In this document: one piece after another, positions 1 to 10,100 of the stretch
Position numbering within the stretch: position 1 is the stretch's first letter
Layout of the letters: every line of letters starts with the position of its first letter
Assembly (NCBI RefSeq): GCF_003260275.1
Contig: NZ_QJHB01000005.1
Coordinates: forward strand, 205,352 to 269,351
Direction: 5' to 3'
Length of the DNA stretch: 64,000 bases
From: Homoserinimonas sp. OAct 916
Lineage (GTDB): Bacteria > Actinomycetota > Actinomycetes > Actinomycetales > Microbacteriaceae
Made by a program: the position numbers and the translations under genes
Notes under the pieces: generated by a model
What the model saw: the letters and a program-made list of their open reading frames with translations, nothing else
The model's database searches: none
Told to the model about the DNA's origin: nothing

Positions 1-1654
1 CAATATCCCTCTTCTGGTAGGGAGTGACCCGGCCGAAGACGACATTGTTCGCCATCACCTCGCTCAGTTCGTCCAGGTCTTCCGGCAGGGTACGGGCATC
101 ATATCCGCGTTCCACCGGCAGGCCGACCTCCCGGGCAACTGCCGCCACCGTGAGCGGATCGTCCCCGGAAAGCACTCTGATCTCGACACCCTCCTTCTGG
201 AAATAGGCCAGCGTTTGTGCTGCATCGGAGCGAACACGTTCGCGAAACGTCAACAAGGTGACCGGGACACGATTGTCCGGCAAGCTGGGTGACGACGGAT
301 CCCCACCAGTCGAAGGCTGTTCAGGCGAATGAGCCAGGATCAGGGTGCGAAGGCCCGCCGCGGCCAACTCTGCCGCCTTCTGAAGGGTCTGGTCTGCGTG
401 AGGTGCGGCCGGCGACAGCACAAATTCGGGAGCGCCCAATATCCAGGTGCCCGCCGATCCGCAATCATCGGTGAAGGTGACAGCACTCCACTTCCGTTCC
501 GAAGAAAACGGAACGCTCGACAGCGCCTCCAGCCCATCACTGGCAGAGAATTCCGTGGCGAGACACCGAGCCGTCGTATTGGCGATCGGATCATCGCCGA
601 ACCAGCCCAGTACCTGCCGCCAACCTGCCGGCGGCACTTTCGCGGTGTCGTGTACGGCGTCGAAGATCATGGCGCCATCGGTCAGCGTTCCGGTCTTGTC
701 GATGCAGAGCACGTCCACCCTGGCCAGCCCCTCGAGTGCGGGCAACTCCTGCACCAGAACATTCATTCCGGCCAGCTTCATACCGCCCACTGCGAAAGCA
801 ACACTGGAGATCAGGACAAGCCCCAACGGGACCATCGCGATGATACTGGCCACGACACCGACCACCGCATCCCTCCAGGCCCCGGAGCTGAGCGCATATT
901 CCCATCCGCCGTAAGCCTGCATCTGTCCGTTGACTACGATCGCGGTGATCGGCAGAAGCGCCCAGGTTATCCAGCCGAGAAGCCGATTGAGCGAGTTGCG
1001 AATCTCCGAGTTGAACATGGCGAAGCGCTTGGCCTCAACGGTGAGGCGGCTCGAGTAGGACGCTTCACCGACCCGTGTGACACGCGCTCTGCCCTGTCCT
1101 CCGACAACGAGTGAGCCCGACAGTATTTCATCACCATGCGACTTGTCGACGGGCTCCGATTCGCCGGTGAGTAGAGACTCGTCGATCTCCAGGCCGTCGT
1201 CATCGATGATGACCCCATCTGCGGCCACCTGGTCACCAGCACGCACGATGAGCACATCATCCTGCACAACGTCTTCGACCGCGACGTGCTGAACAGTCCC
1301 ATCGCGAAGCACTCGGGCATTTGAGGAATCAAGGATGGCGAGTCGATCCAGTAATCTCTTCGCCCGATATTCTTGACTCACGCCAATGATGCTGTTGGCG
1401 ATCGCGGCAAAGCCGAAAAGCGCATCTCTCCAATGCCCGAGCAGCACCAGAAGCAGGAAACCGCCGAGGACGATGCCGTTGAACAGAGTCAGAACGTTCA
1501 CGCGGAAAATGCGCCAAATACTTCGGCTGGAATCATCGGGAAGTTGGTTGTCCAGGCCGTCCCGCACGCGGCTCCTGGCTTCCCCGGAAGTCAGCCCGGA
1601 GAGCTCGAGGCTGTCGTCGTCGCGATTGGGCGGCGGAGGAGGAGGCAAAGTCAC
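1..1654 (-). CDS. Cation-transporting P-type ATPase, CtpE-like (3' end off window)
   Basis: This frame is open from a GTG at 1654 to the left edge, giving about 551 residues of an expected ~800, so the C-terminal membrane segments are missing. Visible in order are two N-terminal membrane helices, the actuator-domain TGES motif, a second helix pair with a V-P-L-G-L core, and the phosphorylation motif DKTGTLT with the catalytic Asp at about residue 319. After it comes a nucleotide-binding domain and an S-G-D-D-P-L-T P-domain motif. The short N-terminus without a heavy-metal domain, and the order of motifs, fit mycobacterial CtpE, a calcium-linked pump. The ion is inferred. No in-frame ATG lies upstream; GTG 1654 is chosen because the Pro-rich N-terminus follows it. 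It is divergent from the universal stress gene. Confidence 0.88.
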   Translation of the reverse strand, partial: MTLPPPPPPNRDDDSLELSGLTSGEARSRVRDGLDNQLPDDSSRSIWRIFRVNVLTLFNGIVLGGFLLLVLLGHWRDALFGFAAIANSIIGVSQEYRAKRLLDRLAILDSSNARVLRDGTVQHVAVEDVVQDDVLIVRAGDQVAADGVIIDDDGLEIDESLLTGESEPVDKSHGDEILSGSLVVGGQGRARVTRVGEASYSSRLTVEAKRFAMFNSEIRNSLNRLLGWITWALLPITAIVVNGQMQAYGGWEYALSSGAWRDAVVGVVASIIAMVPLGLVLISSVAFAVGGMKLAGMNVLVQELPALEGLARVDVLCIDKTGTLTDGAMIFDAVHDTAKVPPAGWRQVLGWFGDDPIANTTARCLATEFSASDGLEALSSVPFSSERKWSAVTFTDDCGSAGTWILGAPEFVLSPAAPHADQTLQKAAELAAAGLRTLILAHSPEQPSTGGDPSSPSLPDNRVPVTLLTFRERVRSDAAQTLAYFQKEGVEIRVLSGDDPLTVAAVAREVGLPVERGYDARTLPEDLDELSEVMANNVVFGRVTPYQKRDI

Positions 1655-1904
1655 ATCACTTTCATCTACACGTAGCGTAGACGAAACACCGCGGAGTTCT
1701 CTGCTTCCACTCGCCTCGAGACCCAGGAGAGATCTGTAGCCAGTGGGTGAGGCCGGGTTCTGTTGAGGAGAACTGCCCGGACGGCCCGGCAGCACCGGCT
1801 ACTCTCGACCATGATCGTCGCGGAGCGATACGCTGGGCAACCCGGCAGCTTTTTCAGGCAGCCCGCCGTGAATCATCTGAACGTCATCACTCGAGAGGTG
1901 CGCT

Positions 1905-2777
1905 ATGGACAGTTGGACCCGCGTCGGTGTGGATGGATCGCCCGCCTCCTATCGTGCTCTGGATTGGGCTGCGGATCGCGTAGCTGTTCGTGGCGGAGGG
2001 TTGGAGGCGCTGTGCGCGGTAGACCTGAAGGTCATATCGGCCATCTACGGCTCCGAGTTCGATCCGGTCTCCATAGCAAGCGATGTTCTGGCGGAGGCAC
2101 GTCGCCGCGTGGAGGCGCGCCAACCCCGGGTCGTCGTCAAAACCCGATGGGTCGACGGTCGTCCGGCACGAGAACTGGTTCGAGGAACGAAGGCCTATGA
2201 CCTCATCGTTGTCGGCACCGATAAACTCCCGGAAGTGAATGCGCCGCGGGTCGGGACTCTTCCGTTGAAAGTCGCAGCACGGGCCGAGTGCGTCGTTGCT
2301 GTCATCCCCGCCTTCGATCCCGAGGGTCGGTCCGGAGTGATCGCGGGCGTCGATCTGACCTCTCGTGCCCACAGTGCACTCTCTCTCGCACTCGTGGAGG
2401 CAACCTGGCTCAAGACGCAAGTACACGCTGTTCATGCGTGGGGTGTGCCGGAAATGCTCGAACGCGATGTGCTGGTCGGAGCGGAGCCAGAACCCACGTT
2501 TCCGAAGTCATCGTTCGATTTCCTGCACGAGGCCATCCGAGAAGTCGCTGATGGGGGCGATGAGTCGATAGTTCTCGAGGTGGTGCGTCAGAACCCGTCC
2601 CTCGCGCTGATCGAACGCGCGAGAACCGCACAACTCCTCGTGGTCAGCACCCGCGGACGAGGCAAGGTCGCGTCGACTGTTCTCGGCTCCGTCTGCCATG
2701 ACGTGCTGCAGAACATCGCTTCCCCGGTCATGGTGGTGGGCACCCGCTACGATCCCACTGCGTCGCACGTGACGTGA
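1905..2777 (+). CDS. Universal stress protein, tandem UspA domains
   Basis: The 290-residue product contains two UspA domains, residues ~5-140 and ~150-285. The first opens with G-V-D-G-S. The second ends with S-T-R-G-R-G-K followed by the G-S nucleotide-loop motif typical of ATP-binding Usp proteins. Double-domain Usp proteins of this size are common in actinobacteria and are induced by hypoxia and stationary phase in mycobacteria, which is family knowledge. An AGAGG-like ribosome site precedes ATG 1905. It stands beside a P-type ATPase and phosphoketolase, suggesting an energy-limitation role; that is inference. Confidence 0.93.
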   Translation: MDSWTRVGVDGSPASYRALDWAADRVAVRGGGLEALCAVDLKVISAIYGSEFDPVSIASDVLAEARRRVEARQPRVVVKTRWVDGRPARELVRGTKAYDLIVVGTDKLPEVNAPRVGTLPLKVAARAECVVAVIPAFDPEGRSGVIAGVDLTSRAHSALSLALVEATWLKTQVHAVHAWGVPEMLERDVLVGAEPEPTFPKSSFDFLHEAIREVADGGDESIVLEVVRQNPSLALIERARTAQLLVVSTRGRGKVASTVLGSVCHDVLQNIASPVMVVGTRYDPTASHVT

Positions 2778-2811
2778 TGTCGAACCTGTCTGCTGGTTGC
2801 CCTCCAGCACG

Positions 2812-2841
2812 GGATCGGTGGGGACAATTCTGCCCCGATCC
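2812..2841. promoter_or_regulatory. Inverted repeat between usp and phosphoketolase (possible DosR-like site)
   Basis: GGATCGG at 2812-2818 pairs with CCGATCC at 2835-2841, and inside it GGGGAC and GCCCC form a second imperfect dyad. It lies 35 nt after the usp stop and 190 nt before the phosphoketolase start. The GGGAC half-site recalls the DosR/DevR box, but only about 13 of 20 positions fit. It could equally be a weak terminator, although no T-run follows. Confidence 0.35.
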
Positions 2842-3029
2842 GGGCCGCTCACCGGCACGGCGACGCGGCGTGTGACCACAGCCCCTGTCTGCACACTGCG
2901 CGCACGCCTATTCTGCAGTTATGGTTCGCGGCGAGGATTGACTGCAAATCGAGCGATTTCACGTCGAGCCAGGCCGTCTCCGGGCAGTTCCGATCGGTCA
3001 TTCAGCCCGTTGAAACGGAACCTCATCCC

Positions 3030-5510
3030 ATGGACCAGAGAAACAGCAGGCCAGCATCGTGGCAACTTCGACCGATACACGAACTCACCGACCAGACGGG
3101 TGCGGAGCTCGACGCCTGGTGGAGGGCAGCCAACTACCTCTCGTTGGGGCAGATCTACCTCATGGACAACCCGCTGCTCCGCCGTCGGCTGTCACGTGAA
3201 GACATCAAACCACGACTGCTCGGGCACTGGGGCACCACACCCGGTCTGAACTTCATCTACGCGCATTTGAACCGGGCGATCCGGGAACGCAGCCTCAACA
3301 CGATCTATGTGACCGGTCCCGGCCACGGTGGTCCCGGGATGGTCGCGAACGCGTATCTGGACGGTACCTATAGCGAGGTCTACAACGACATCGACCGCTC
3401 CGAAGCCGGGCTCCGCCGTCTTTTTCGGCAGTTCTCCTTTCCCGGCGGCATTCCTTCGCACGTCGCCCCGCAGACTCCGGGCTCGATCCACGAGGGCGGC
3501 GAGCTCGGATACTCGCTCTCCCACGCCTACGGCGCCGCGTTCGACAACCCAGACCTGCTCGTCGCCTGCGTCGTCGGCGACGGTGAAGCCGAGACCGGCC
3601 CGTCCGCGACCGCCTGGCATTCCAACAAGTTTCTGAACCCGCTTCAGGACGGGGTGGTATTGCCGATTCTGCATCTCAACGGGTACAAGATCGCAAACCC
3701 GACCGTGCTGGCGCGCATCCCCGAAGAAGAACTACTGCAACTGATGCGGGGCTACGGTCATACCCCCTTCCTGGTTTCGGGCGGTTTCGACGACGAGGAT
3801 CCCATCGAGGTGCACAAACGCTTCGCTGAAACCCTCGACCGGGCACTGAACCAGATCGCGCAGATCAAAGCGGATGCCGCGTGCGGCATTTCGACTGAGC
3901 GACCAGCGTGGCCGATGATCATCTTTCGCTCCCCGAAAGGGTGGACCTGCCCGAAAGAGATCGACGGGCATCCGGCGGAGAACAACTGGCGCGCCCACCA
4001 GGTGCCGCTCACCAACGCTCGCGACACCGTCGCGCACACCGAACTGCTCGAGACGTGGTTGCGCACATATCGGCCCGAGGAGCTCTTCGACGATGCCGGC
4101 GCGCCCGTCCCCCTCGCGACTGCACTTGCACCAGAGGGTGAGAGGCGCATGAGCGCGAACCCCGTGGCCAACGGCGGGCTTCTGCGCCAGGAACTCCATC
4201 TGCCGAATTTTCGCGAGTACGCGGTCGATGTTCCGAGACCTGGCGGCTCGATCGACCAGGCGACAGAGGTCTTGGGACGCTGGTTGCGCGATGTGATCCG
4301 GCACAACCCTCACAACTTTCGCATCTTCGGCCCGGACGAAACCGCTTCCAATCGGCTCCAAGACGTCTTCGAAGCCACAAACAAGCAGTGGAATGCGGAA
4401 ACCTGGCCGATCGACGAACTCGACAACCACCTCGCGCCGACCGGGCGAGTGATGGAGATGCTCAGCGAACATCAGTGCGAGGGCTGGTTGGAGGGTTACC
4501 TCCTGACTGGGCGCCATGGGCTGTTCAACTCATACGAGGCATTCGTGCACATCGTCGACTCGATGTTCAACCAGCACGCGAAGTGGTTGGAGACGGCGCA
4601 ATCGATCCCGTGGCGCCGACCGGTGTCGTCGTTGAATTACCTGCTCAGCTCACACGTCTGGCGGCAGGATCACAACGGCAATTCGCACCAGGATCCTGGC
4701 TTCATCGATCACGTCGTCAACAAGAAGGCGGACGTCGTGCGTGTCTACCTGCCATTCGACGCGAACACCCTGCTCTCCACCTATGACCACTGCCTGCGTT
4801 CCGTCAACTACGTGAACGTGGTGGTCGCCGGAAAGCAGCCGGAATACAACTGGCTGAACATGGACGAAGCAGTCGCGCACTGCACTCGGGGCTTGGGCAT
4901 ACTGCAGTGGGCCGGCACCGAGTCGCCCGGCGTGGAACCAGATGTGGTGTTGGCTGCGGCCGGGGACGTGCCAACGCTGGAGGTGCTCGCTGCAGCCTCC
5001 ATTCTGCGCCAGCAGGTGCCCACACTGAAAGTGCGGGTCGTCAATGTGGTCGACCTGATGCGGTTGCAGAGCGAGAGTGAGCATCCGCACGGGTTGTCAG
5101 ACGGTGAGTACGACGGGATCTTCACCGCCGACAAACCGGTGATCTTCGCCTACCACGGCTATCCGTGGCTGATCCACCGGCTCACCTACCGTCGGCACGG
5201 TCACGACAACCTGCACGTACGTGGCTACAAAGAGGAGGGGACCACCACGACCCCCTTCGACATGGTCATGCTCAACGATATCGACCGGTACCACCTGGTC
5301 ATCGACGTTCTCGACCGGGTTCCCGGGCTCGCCGCCCGCTATGCCGGATTGCGGCAGGAGATGCAGGACGCCCGGTTGACGGCACGCGCCTACACGCGCG
5401 CTCACGGCGAAGACATCCCCGAAGTCACCGAATGGCGATGGGGCCGGTCAACCCCAACCACCGAAAAGGCAGCAGCCACCGGATTCGACGACACCGGGAA
5501 CGACAACTGA
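3030..5510 (+). CDS. xfp: Phosphoketolase (xylulose-5-P/fructose-6-P)
   Basis: The 826-residue protein is the full length of the Xfp family (~790-830). It cleaves xylulose-5-phosphate or fructose-6-phosphate with phosphate to give acetyl-phosphate plus a C3 or C4 sugar phosphate, using thiamine diphosphate in the cytoplasm. Diagnostic stretches are GPGHGGPGM near residue 97, the ThDP/Mg motif G-D-G-E-A-E-T-G-P near 185, H-L-N-G-Y-K-I-A near 215, and [11 protein letters not shown] near residue 545. The 5' neighbour is a universal stress gene and the 3' neighbours metabolise glucose phosphates, so the enzyme can act as the outlet of the disaccharide phosphorylase pathway encoded downstream. ATG 3030 has only a weak ribosome site. 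Confidence 0.97.
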   Translation: MDQRNSRPASWQLRPIHELTDQTGAELDAWWRAANYLSLGQIYLMDNPLLRRRLSREDIKPRLLGHWGTTPGLNFIYAHLNRAIRERSLNTIYVTGPGHGGPGMVANAYLDGTYSEVYNDIDRSEAGLRRLFRQFSFPGGIPSHVAPQTPGSIHEGGELGYSLSHAYGAAFDNPDLLVACVVGDGEAETGPSATAWHSNKFLNPLQDGVVLPILHLNGYKIANPTVLARIPEEELLQLMRGYGHTPFLVSGGFDDEDPIEVHKRFAETLDRALNQIAQIKADAACGISTERPAWPMIIFRSPKGWTCPKEIDGHPAENNWRAHQVPLTNARDTVAHTELLETWLRTYRPEELFDDAGAPVPLATALAPEGERRMSANPVANGGLLRQELHLPNFREYAVDVPRPGGSIDQATEVLGRWLRDVIRHNPHNFRIFGPDETASNRLQDVFEATNKQWNAETWPIDELDNHLAPTGRVMEMLSEHQCEGWLEGYLLTGRHGLFNSYEAFVHIVDSMFNQHAKWLETAQSIPWRRPVSSLNYLLSSHVWRQDHNGNSHQDPGFIDHVVNKKADVVRVYLPFDANTLLSTYDHCLRSVNYVNVVVAGKQPEYNWLNMDEAVAHCTRGLGILQWAGTESPGVEPDVVLAAAGDVPTLEVLAAASILRQQVPTLKVRVVNVVDLMRLQSESEHPHGLSDGEYDGIFTADKPVIFAYHGYPWLIHRLTYRRHGHDNLHVRGYKEEGTTTTPFDMVMLNDIDRYHLVIDVLDRVPGLAARYAGLRQEMQDARLTARAYTRAHGEDIPEVTEWRWGRSTPTTEKAAATGFDDTGNDN

Positions 5511-5730
5511 CCATGGCCGAAACCGCGCGTATCTCCTGGGGTCCGGCGAGGATTCCGCGGGACGAATTCATAGTCCGCACACTGCTTGGCCGATCGGTGG
5601 AGGGTTAGCCTGAGAATGCGGGCAACCTTGGCATCCCACGGGTCTTCTCACCCTGTTCATACTCCTCCGTACCCGTGCCACTATCAAATTAACGTCGGGG
5701 CTCGGTCGCCGACGAGGAGGAAGACAGATC

Positions 5731-6828
5731 ATGAAGGCACTCGTCTATTCAGGGCCCAACCAGAAGAGTTGGACGGATGTACCGAATCCGGTCATCCAGT
5801 ATCCGACAGATGTGATCGTCAAGATGGTGGCCACGACGATCTGTGGTACCGACTTGCATATTTTGAAAGGAGACGTGCCCGAGGTAGAGCGGGGCCGGAT
5901 CCTTGGCCACGAAGGTGTCGGGGTGATCACCGAGATCGGTTCGGGCGTCGATCAGCTTGCTGTCGGCGATCGGGTCATTCTGGCCTGCGTGAGCTCGTGC
6001 GGGCGGTGCGCGAACTGCCGGACCGGCCTGTACAGCCACTGCTTGGATCCGGAAGGAACTCCGGGAATCGGCTGGATCTTCGGTTATATGATCGACGGCA
6101 CCCAGGCCGAGTACGTACGCGTGCCATTCGCCGAGAACTCTGCCTACAAGGTTCCCGAAGGCGTGAGCGATGCGGAGGCAGTGCTCCTTTCGGATATTCT
6201 GCCCACCGGGTTCGAGATCGGCGTGCAGTACGGCCAGGTGAAGCCGGGCGATGTGGTGGCCGTGATCGGCGCCGGTCCGGTCGGGCTGGCTGCCGTGATG
6301 ACCGCCCGCCTGTATGGGCCGTCAAAAATCATCGCGGTCGACCTCGACGGGGCACGGCTGGAACGTGCGGCCGGGTTCGGCGCCACAGACACTGTGAACT
6401 CGGGTGACTCCGATTGGAAGGAACAACTGCTTGCCCTCACTGACGGGGATGGCGTAGATGTCGCGATCGAAGCGGTCGGCATCCCGCAGACGTTCACCAT
6501 GGCCACCCAGATCGCTCGGCCCGGCGGGCACGTCGCGAACGTCGGGGTGCACGGCAAACCGGTCGAACTCCCCCTCAACGAGCTGTGGATCCGCAACCTC
6601 ACCATCACGACCGGATTGGTGAACACGAACACGCTGGGCATGCTGCTCAAACTGGTCACCGAACACGCGCTGCCCGCCGACAGGTTCGTCACTCACGAAT
6701 TCACCTTCGACCAGGTTCAGGAGGCGTACGATGTGTTCGGAAACGCGGCCGAACATGATGCCCTGAAGGTGCTCATTCACGATGGCCCGCGCATCCTGCC
6801 GCGGGCGCACAGCACCAAAGCGGGGTGA
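5731..6828 (+). CDS. Zinc-dependent alcohol dehydrogenase (MDR family)
   Basis: This 365-residue medium-chain dehydrogenase has a catalytic-zinc Cys in T-I-C-G-T-D (~39), the G-H-E motif (~60), four structural-zinc cysteines in the C-x2-C-x2-C-x7-C lobe (~91-106), and a Rossmann motif G-A-G-P-V-G near residue 180. It oxidises or reduces an alcohol/aldehyde with NAD(P). The closest general resemblance is to secondary-alcohol dehydrogenases such as isopropanol or butanediol type; the substrate cannot be read from the sequence. A strong GAGGAGGAAG ribosome site precedes ATG 5731. Downstream of phosphoketolase it could use acetyl-derived aldehyde as an electron sink, which is inference. Confidence 0.93.
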   Translation: MKALVYSGPNQKSWTDVPNPVIQYPTDVIVKMVATTICGTDLHILKGDVPEVERGRILGHEGVGVITEIGSGVDQLAVGDRVILACVSSCGRCANCRTGLYSHCLDPEGTPGIGWIFGYMIDGTQAEYVRVPFAENSAYKVPEGVSDAEAVLLSDILPTGFEIGVQYGQVKPGDVVAVIGAGPVGLAAVMTARLYGPSKIIAVDLDGARLERAAGFGATDTVNSGDSDWKEQLLALTDGDGVDVAIEAVGIPQTFTMATQIARPGGHVANVGVHGKPVELPLNELWIRNLTITTGLVNTNTLGMLLKLVTEHALPADRFVTHEFTFDQVQEAYDVFGNAAEHDALKVLIHDGPRILPRAHSTKAG

Positions 6829-6939
6829 CTCGGCCATGCAGGCACGCCCGAGAGTCGCGGCACCACCGCTCGGACGGCGCACGTTCGGTTCGGATTGTGG
6901 CGTCGAACTCACCATCCTCTCCCCCAGCGGAAGATGACT

Positions 6940-7716
6940 ATGTCAATCACTGATGGTGGCGTGAACGTGGTCTCGGTCGGGCTCAGGGAGGGCGTCATTG
7001 CGTGCCTCTTCGATCTGGACGGGGTAGTGACGCAGACTGCCGCCGTGCATGCTGCCGCGTGGAAGGACACGTTCGACGCGTTCCTGTTGGAGCGTTCGCG
7101 TCGCACCAACACACGGTTCGTTCCGTTCGACATGCACGCCGACTACGACCGGTACGTCGACGGAGAGTTGCGGGAGGACGGCATCCGCTCGTTCCTGGCC
7201 TCGCGCGCGATTACCCTTCCTGAGGGTGATATGGGTGACGCGGCGAGCGCCGAGACGGTGAGCGGGTTGGGAAAGCGAAAGAACGAACTCTTTTTGTGGC
7301 GCCTGCGTGAGCATGGAGTACAGGTCTACCCGGGGTCGGTGGAGTATCTGCACGCTATCGGGCGGATGGGGCTTCAGAGTGCGGTGGTCTCGTCGAGCAC
7401 GAATTGCCGCATGGTCCTGGAGGCTGCCGGCATCGAGGACCTGTTCCAGGTTCGGGTGGATGGAGCGACCGCGAGACACGAACATCTGGCGGGAAAACCC
7501 GCTCCAGACGCCTACCTGTTCGCAGCTCGTGCACTCGGAGTGGCGCCAGCACGGTGCGCCGTCTTCGAAGACGCGATCGCGGGGGTGGAGGCTGGCCGTT
7601 CCGGTGGTTTCGGCCAAGTGGTCGGGGTGGACCGGGCGGGACGATCAGATGAATTAGGGGCACACGGTGCGACGATCGTGGTCTCTGATCTGGCCGCCTT
7701 GTTGGTGCACCAGTGA
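6940..7716 (+). CDS. Beta-phosphoglucomutase family HAD phosphatase
   Basis: The product has the HAD motif F-D-L-D-G-V near residue 25, a four-helix cap, S-S-S-T-N (motif II), a Lys in G-K-P-A-P-D and V-F-E-D-A-I-A-G-V (motif III). This set is typical of beta-phosphoglucomutase, which converts beta-glucose-1-phosphate to glucose-6-phosphate. ATG 6940 is preferred because AGCGGAAG (6926-6933) is well spaced from it; ATGs at 6934 and 6895 are too close to or upstream of that site. The stop overlaps the GTG start of the GH65 phosphorylase by 4 nt, and the two enzymes act in sequence. Confidence 0.92.
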   Translation: MSITDGGVNVVSVGLREGVIACLFDLDGVVTQTAAVHAAAWKDTFDAFLLERSRRTNTRFVPFDMHADYDRYVDGELREDGIRSFLASRAITLPEGDMGDAASAETVSGLGKRKNELFLWRLREHGVQVYPGSVEYLHAIGRMGLQSAVVSSSTNCRMVLEAAGIEDLFQVRVDGATARHEHLAGKPAPDAYLFAARALGVAPARCAVFEDAIAGVEAGRSGGFGQVVGVDRAGRSDELGAHGATIVVSDLAALLVHQ

Positions 7717-10100
7717 TAACGCACCCAGATTTCGTGGCTGAACCGTGGCGTCTGCGCGCCAGTGGGTTGGATCTGAGCGTGTTGGCTCAAGTGGAGTCCA
7801 TATTTGCGCTCTCGAACGGATATCTCGGCTGGCGCGGCAATCTCGACGAGGGAGAGCCACATGGGCTCCCGGGCTCCTACCTGAATGGTGTGTTCGAACT
7901 GCGCTCGCTTCCCTACGCCGAGGCCGGATTCGGGTATCCCGAGTCTGGTCAGACCATGATCAATGTGACCAACGGCAAGGTGATCCGCTTACTGGTCGAT
8001 GATGAACCATTTGACATCCGCACCGGCGTGCTGCGCTCCCACGAGCTCTGCCTGGATTTTCGCACCGGACTTCTGCGTCGGCGGGTGGAGTGGATCTCAC
8101 CTGCTGGCCGCGCGATCCGAATGACCTCGTCGCGGATCGTCTCCTTCTCCCAGCGCTCGATTGCAGCGGTGGATTATGGGGTCGAGGTTCTTGACGGGCC
8201 GGCGCGGGTGGTGCTGCAGTCGGAGTTGATCGCGAACGAACCGCTTCCGCCCCAGGCGGCGGACCCTCGTGCAGCGCGTGAGCTGGCGGATGTCCTCGAG
8301 GGTGCTGAACACCGTTCTGACGGGCGCCGGGTTGCCCTGGCGCACGTCACACGGCAAAGCAGGTTGACGATCGCGAGCTCGATGGACCATGTTGTGGATG
8401 GGCCCGCGGGCACCAAGGTCAGTTCAGACAGTTCGCCAGACCTGGGCCGCGTGAGCGTGTCGGCCGACCTGGTCCCCGGACAACGACTCCGTCTCGTGAA
8501 GATGGTCGCGTTTGCGTGGTCTGGTTCCCGCTCGCTGCCGGCCCTTCGTGACCAGGCCGACGCCGCCCTCACCGGGGCGACGAGCGCTGGCTGGGATGAC
8601 CTTGTCGCCGAACAGCGCAGCTATCTCGATGATTACTGGGAACATTGCGACATTCGGATCGAGGGTGACGTGCGCCTTCAACAGGCGGCGCGGTTCGCGC
8701 TCTTCCACACTCTGCAGGCGGGAGCGCGGGCCGAGGGCGTGGCCATTCCCGCAAAGGGGTTGACCGGGCCCGGCTATGACGGCCACGCATTCTGGGACAT
8801 GGAGAGCTATGTGCTTGCGGCGTTGACCTATCTCGTTCCTGAGGCAGCGGCAAATGGGTTGCGGTGGCGGCAGGACACCCTGCCTGCGGCGATCACCCGC
8901 GCGTCACAGTTGGGCCTTGCTGGCGCGGCCTTCCCCTGGCGCACCATTCACGGCGAGGAGTGCTCCGGGTACTGGCCTGCGGGAGTCGCCGCTTTCCACA
9001 TCAACGCGGATATCGCCGACGCTGTTCTTCGCTACGTGAATGCAACCGGCAACCGTGAGTTCGAGCAGTCAGTGGGTGTCGACCTGCTGGTCCACACCGC
9101 ACGCTTGTGGACGTCGCTCGGGTATTTCGACGCGGATGGGCGATTTCGCATCGACGGGGTCACCGGTCCGGACGAGTACAGCGCCGTCGCCGACAACAAT
9201 GTCTACACCAATCTGATGGCGCAACGGAACCTGGTTGCAGCCGCTGACACCATCGCACGGCATCCGGAGCGTGTCGCCGACCTTCAGGTCGGTGACGACG
9301 AGGCGGCCATCTGGCGTCGCGCAGCAGCTGGGATGTTCATCCCATTCGACCACACGCTCGGGGTGCATCCGCAGTCTGAGGGGTTCACTCATCATGAGAA
9401 ATGGGACTTCGAGAAGACCGGCGCCGATCAGTACCCGTTGCTGCTGCATTTTCCCTACTTCGACCTGTACCGCAAACAAGTGGTCAAACAAGCCGACCTC
9501 GTGTTGGCGATGCACTTTCGTTCAGACGCGTTCACTGCAGAGCAGAAGGCCCGCAACTTCGCCTATTACGACGCGTTGACCGTGCGCGACTCGTCGCTGT
9601 CGTCCAGTGTGCAAGCAATAATTGCTGCCGAGATCGGCCAGTTGGACCTCGCGCATGACTACCTCGCCGAGTCGGCGTTTCTCGACCTGGACGATACAGG
9701 ACACAACACTCGCGACGGATTGCACATCGCTTCCCTCGCCGGAATATGGAGCGCACTGGTGGCCGGCTACGGCGGCATGCGCCACGACGAGACTGGACTT
9801 GCCTTCACCCCGCGACTACCACGCGGCTTCTCACGAATGAGCTTCGGGCTGCGCATGGCCGGCGGAACACTCCGCGTCAAGCTGACGCGCACGCACGCAA
9901 CTTATGACCGAACGAGCGGGCCACCCCTGCACCTTCGCCACTATGACACCTCGATGCAGGTGGCTTCGCTCGAACCGCAGACACTGCCGATTCCTCCCGC
10001 TGCCGTTGCCGGCAAAACCCCGACTCAGCCGGCCCATCGATCACCCGCGCCTTACTCCGGCGGCACCCCTGATCGTCAGGACCAAAGGTCAAGAAGATGA
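7713..10100 (+). CDS. Glycoside hydrolase family 65 disaccharide phosphorylase
   Basis: The 795-residue protein has the GH65 order: an N-terminal beta-sandwich, a linker, an (alpha/alpha)6 barrel, and a C-terminal beta-sheet. The general acid is Glu488 in G-P-D-E-Y, followed by D-N-N-V-Y-T-N. H-I-A-S-L-A-G occupies the phosphate-binding loop. Such enzymes split maltose, trehalose, kojibiose or nigerose with phosphate, giving beta-glucose-1-phosphate and glucose; which sugar is used here cannot be decided. The start is GTG 7713, overlapping the mutase stop (GTGA), and the gene overlaps the ATPase start by ATGA. Translational coupling to both neighbours is therefore likely. Confidence 0.94.
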   Translation: MITHPDFVAEPWRLRASGLDLSVLAQVESIFALSNGYLGWRGNLDEGEPHGLPGSYLNGVFELRSLPYAEAGFGYPESGQTMINVTNGKVIRLLVDDEPFDIRTGVLRSHELCLDFRTGLLRRRVEWISPAGRAIRMTSSRIVSFSQRSIAAVDYGVEVLDGPARVVLQSELIANEPLPPQAADPRAARELADVLEGAEHRSDGRRVALAHVTRQSRLTIASSMDHVVDGPAGTKVSSDSSPDLGRVSVSADLVPGQRLRLVKMVAFAWSGSRSLPALRDQADAALTGATSAGWDDLVAEQRSYLDDYWEHCDIRIEGDVRLQQAARFALFHTLQAGARAEGVAIPAKGLTGPGYDGHAFWDMESYVLAALTYLVPEAAANGLRWRQDTLPAAITRASQLGLAGAAFPWRTIHGEECSGYWPAGVAAFHINADIADAVLRYVNATGNREFEQSVGVDLLVHTARLWTSLGYFDADGRFRIDGVTGPDEYSAVADNNVYTNLMAQRNLVAAADTIARHPERVADLQVGDDEAAIWRRAAAGMFIPFDHTLGVHPQSEGFTHHEKWDFEKTGADQYPLLLHFPYFDLYRKQVVKQADLVLAMHFRSDAFTAEQKARNFAYYDALTVRDSSLSSSVQAIIAAEIGQLDLAHDYLAESAFLDLDDTGHNTRDGLHIASLAGIWSALVAGYGGMRHDETGLAFTPRLPRGFSRMSFGLRMAGGTLRVKLTRTHATYDRTSGPPLHLRHYDTSMQVASLEPQTLPIPPAAVAGKTPTQPAHRSPAPYSGGTPDRQDQRSRR

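Noticed and set aside
1..1654. Several plus-strand frames of up to 261 codons
   Set aside because: They are antisense to the P-type ATPase, whose motifs are unmistakable on the minus strand.
5513..5608. 31-codon frame starting ATGGCCG just after phosphoketolase
   Set aside because: It is short, has no ribosome site of its own and no recognisable motif; it may be chance.
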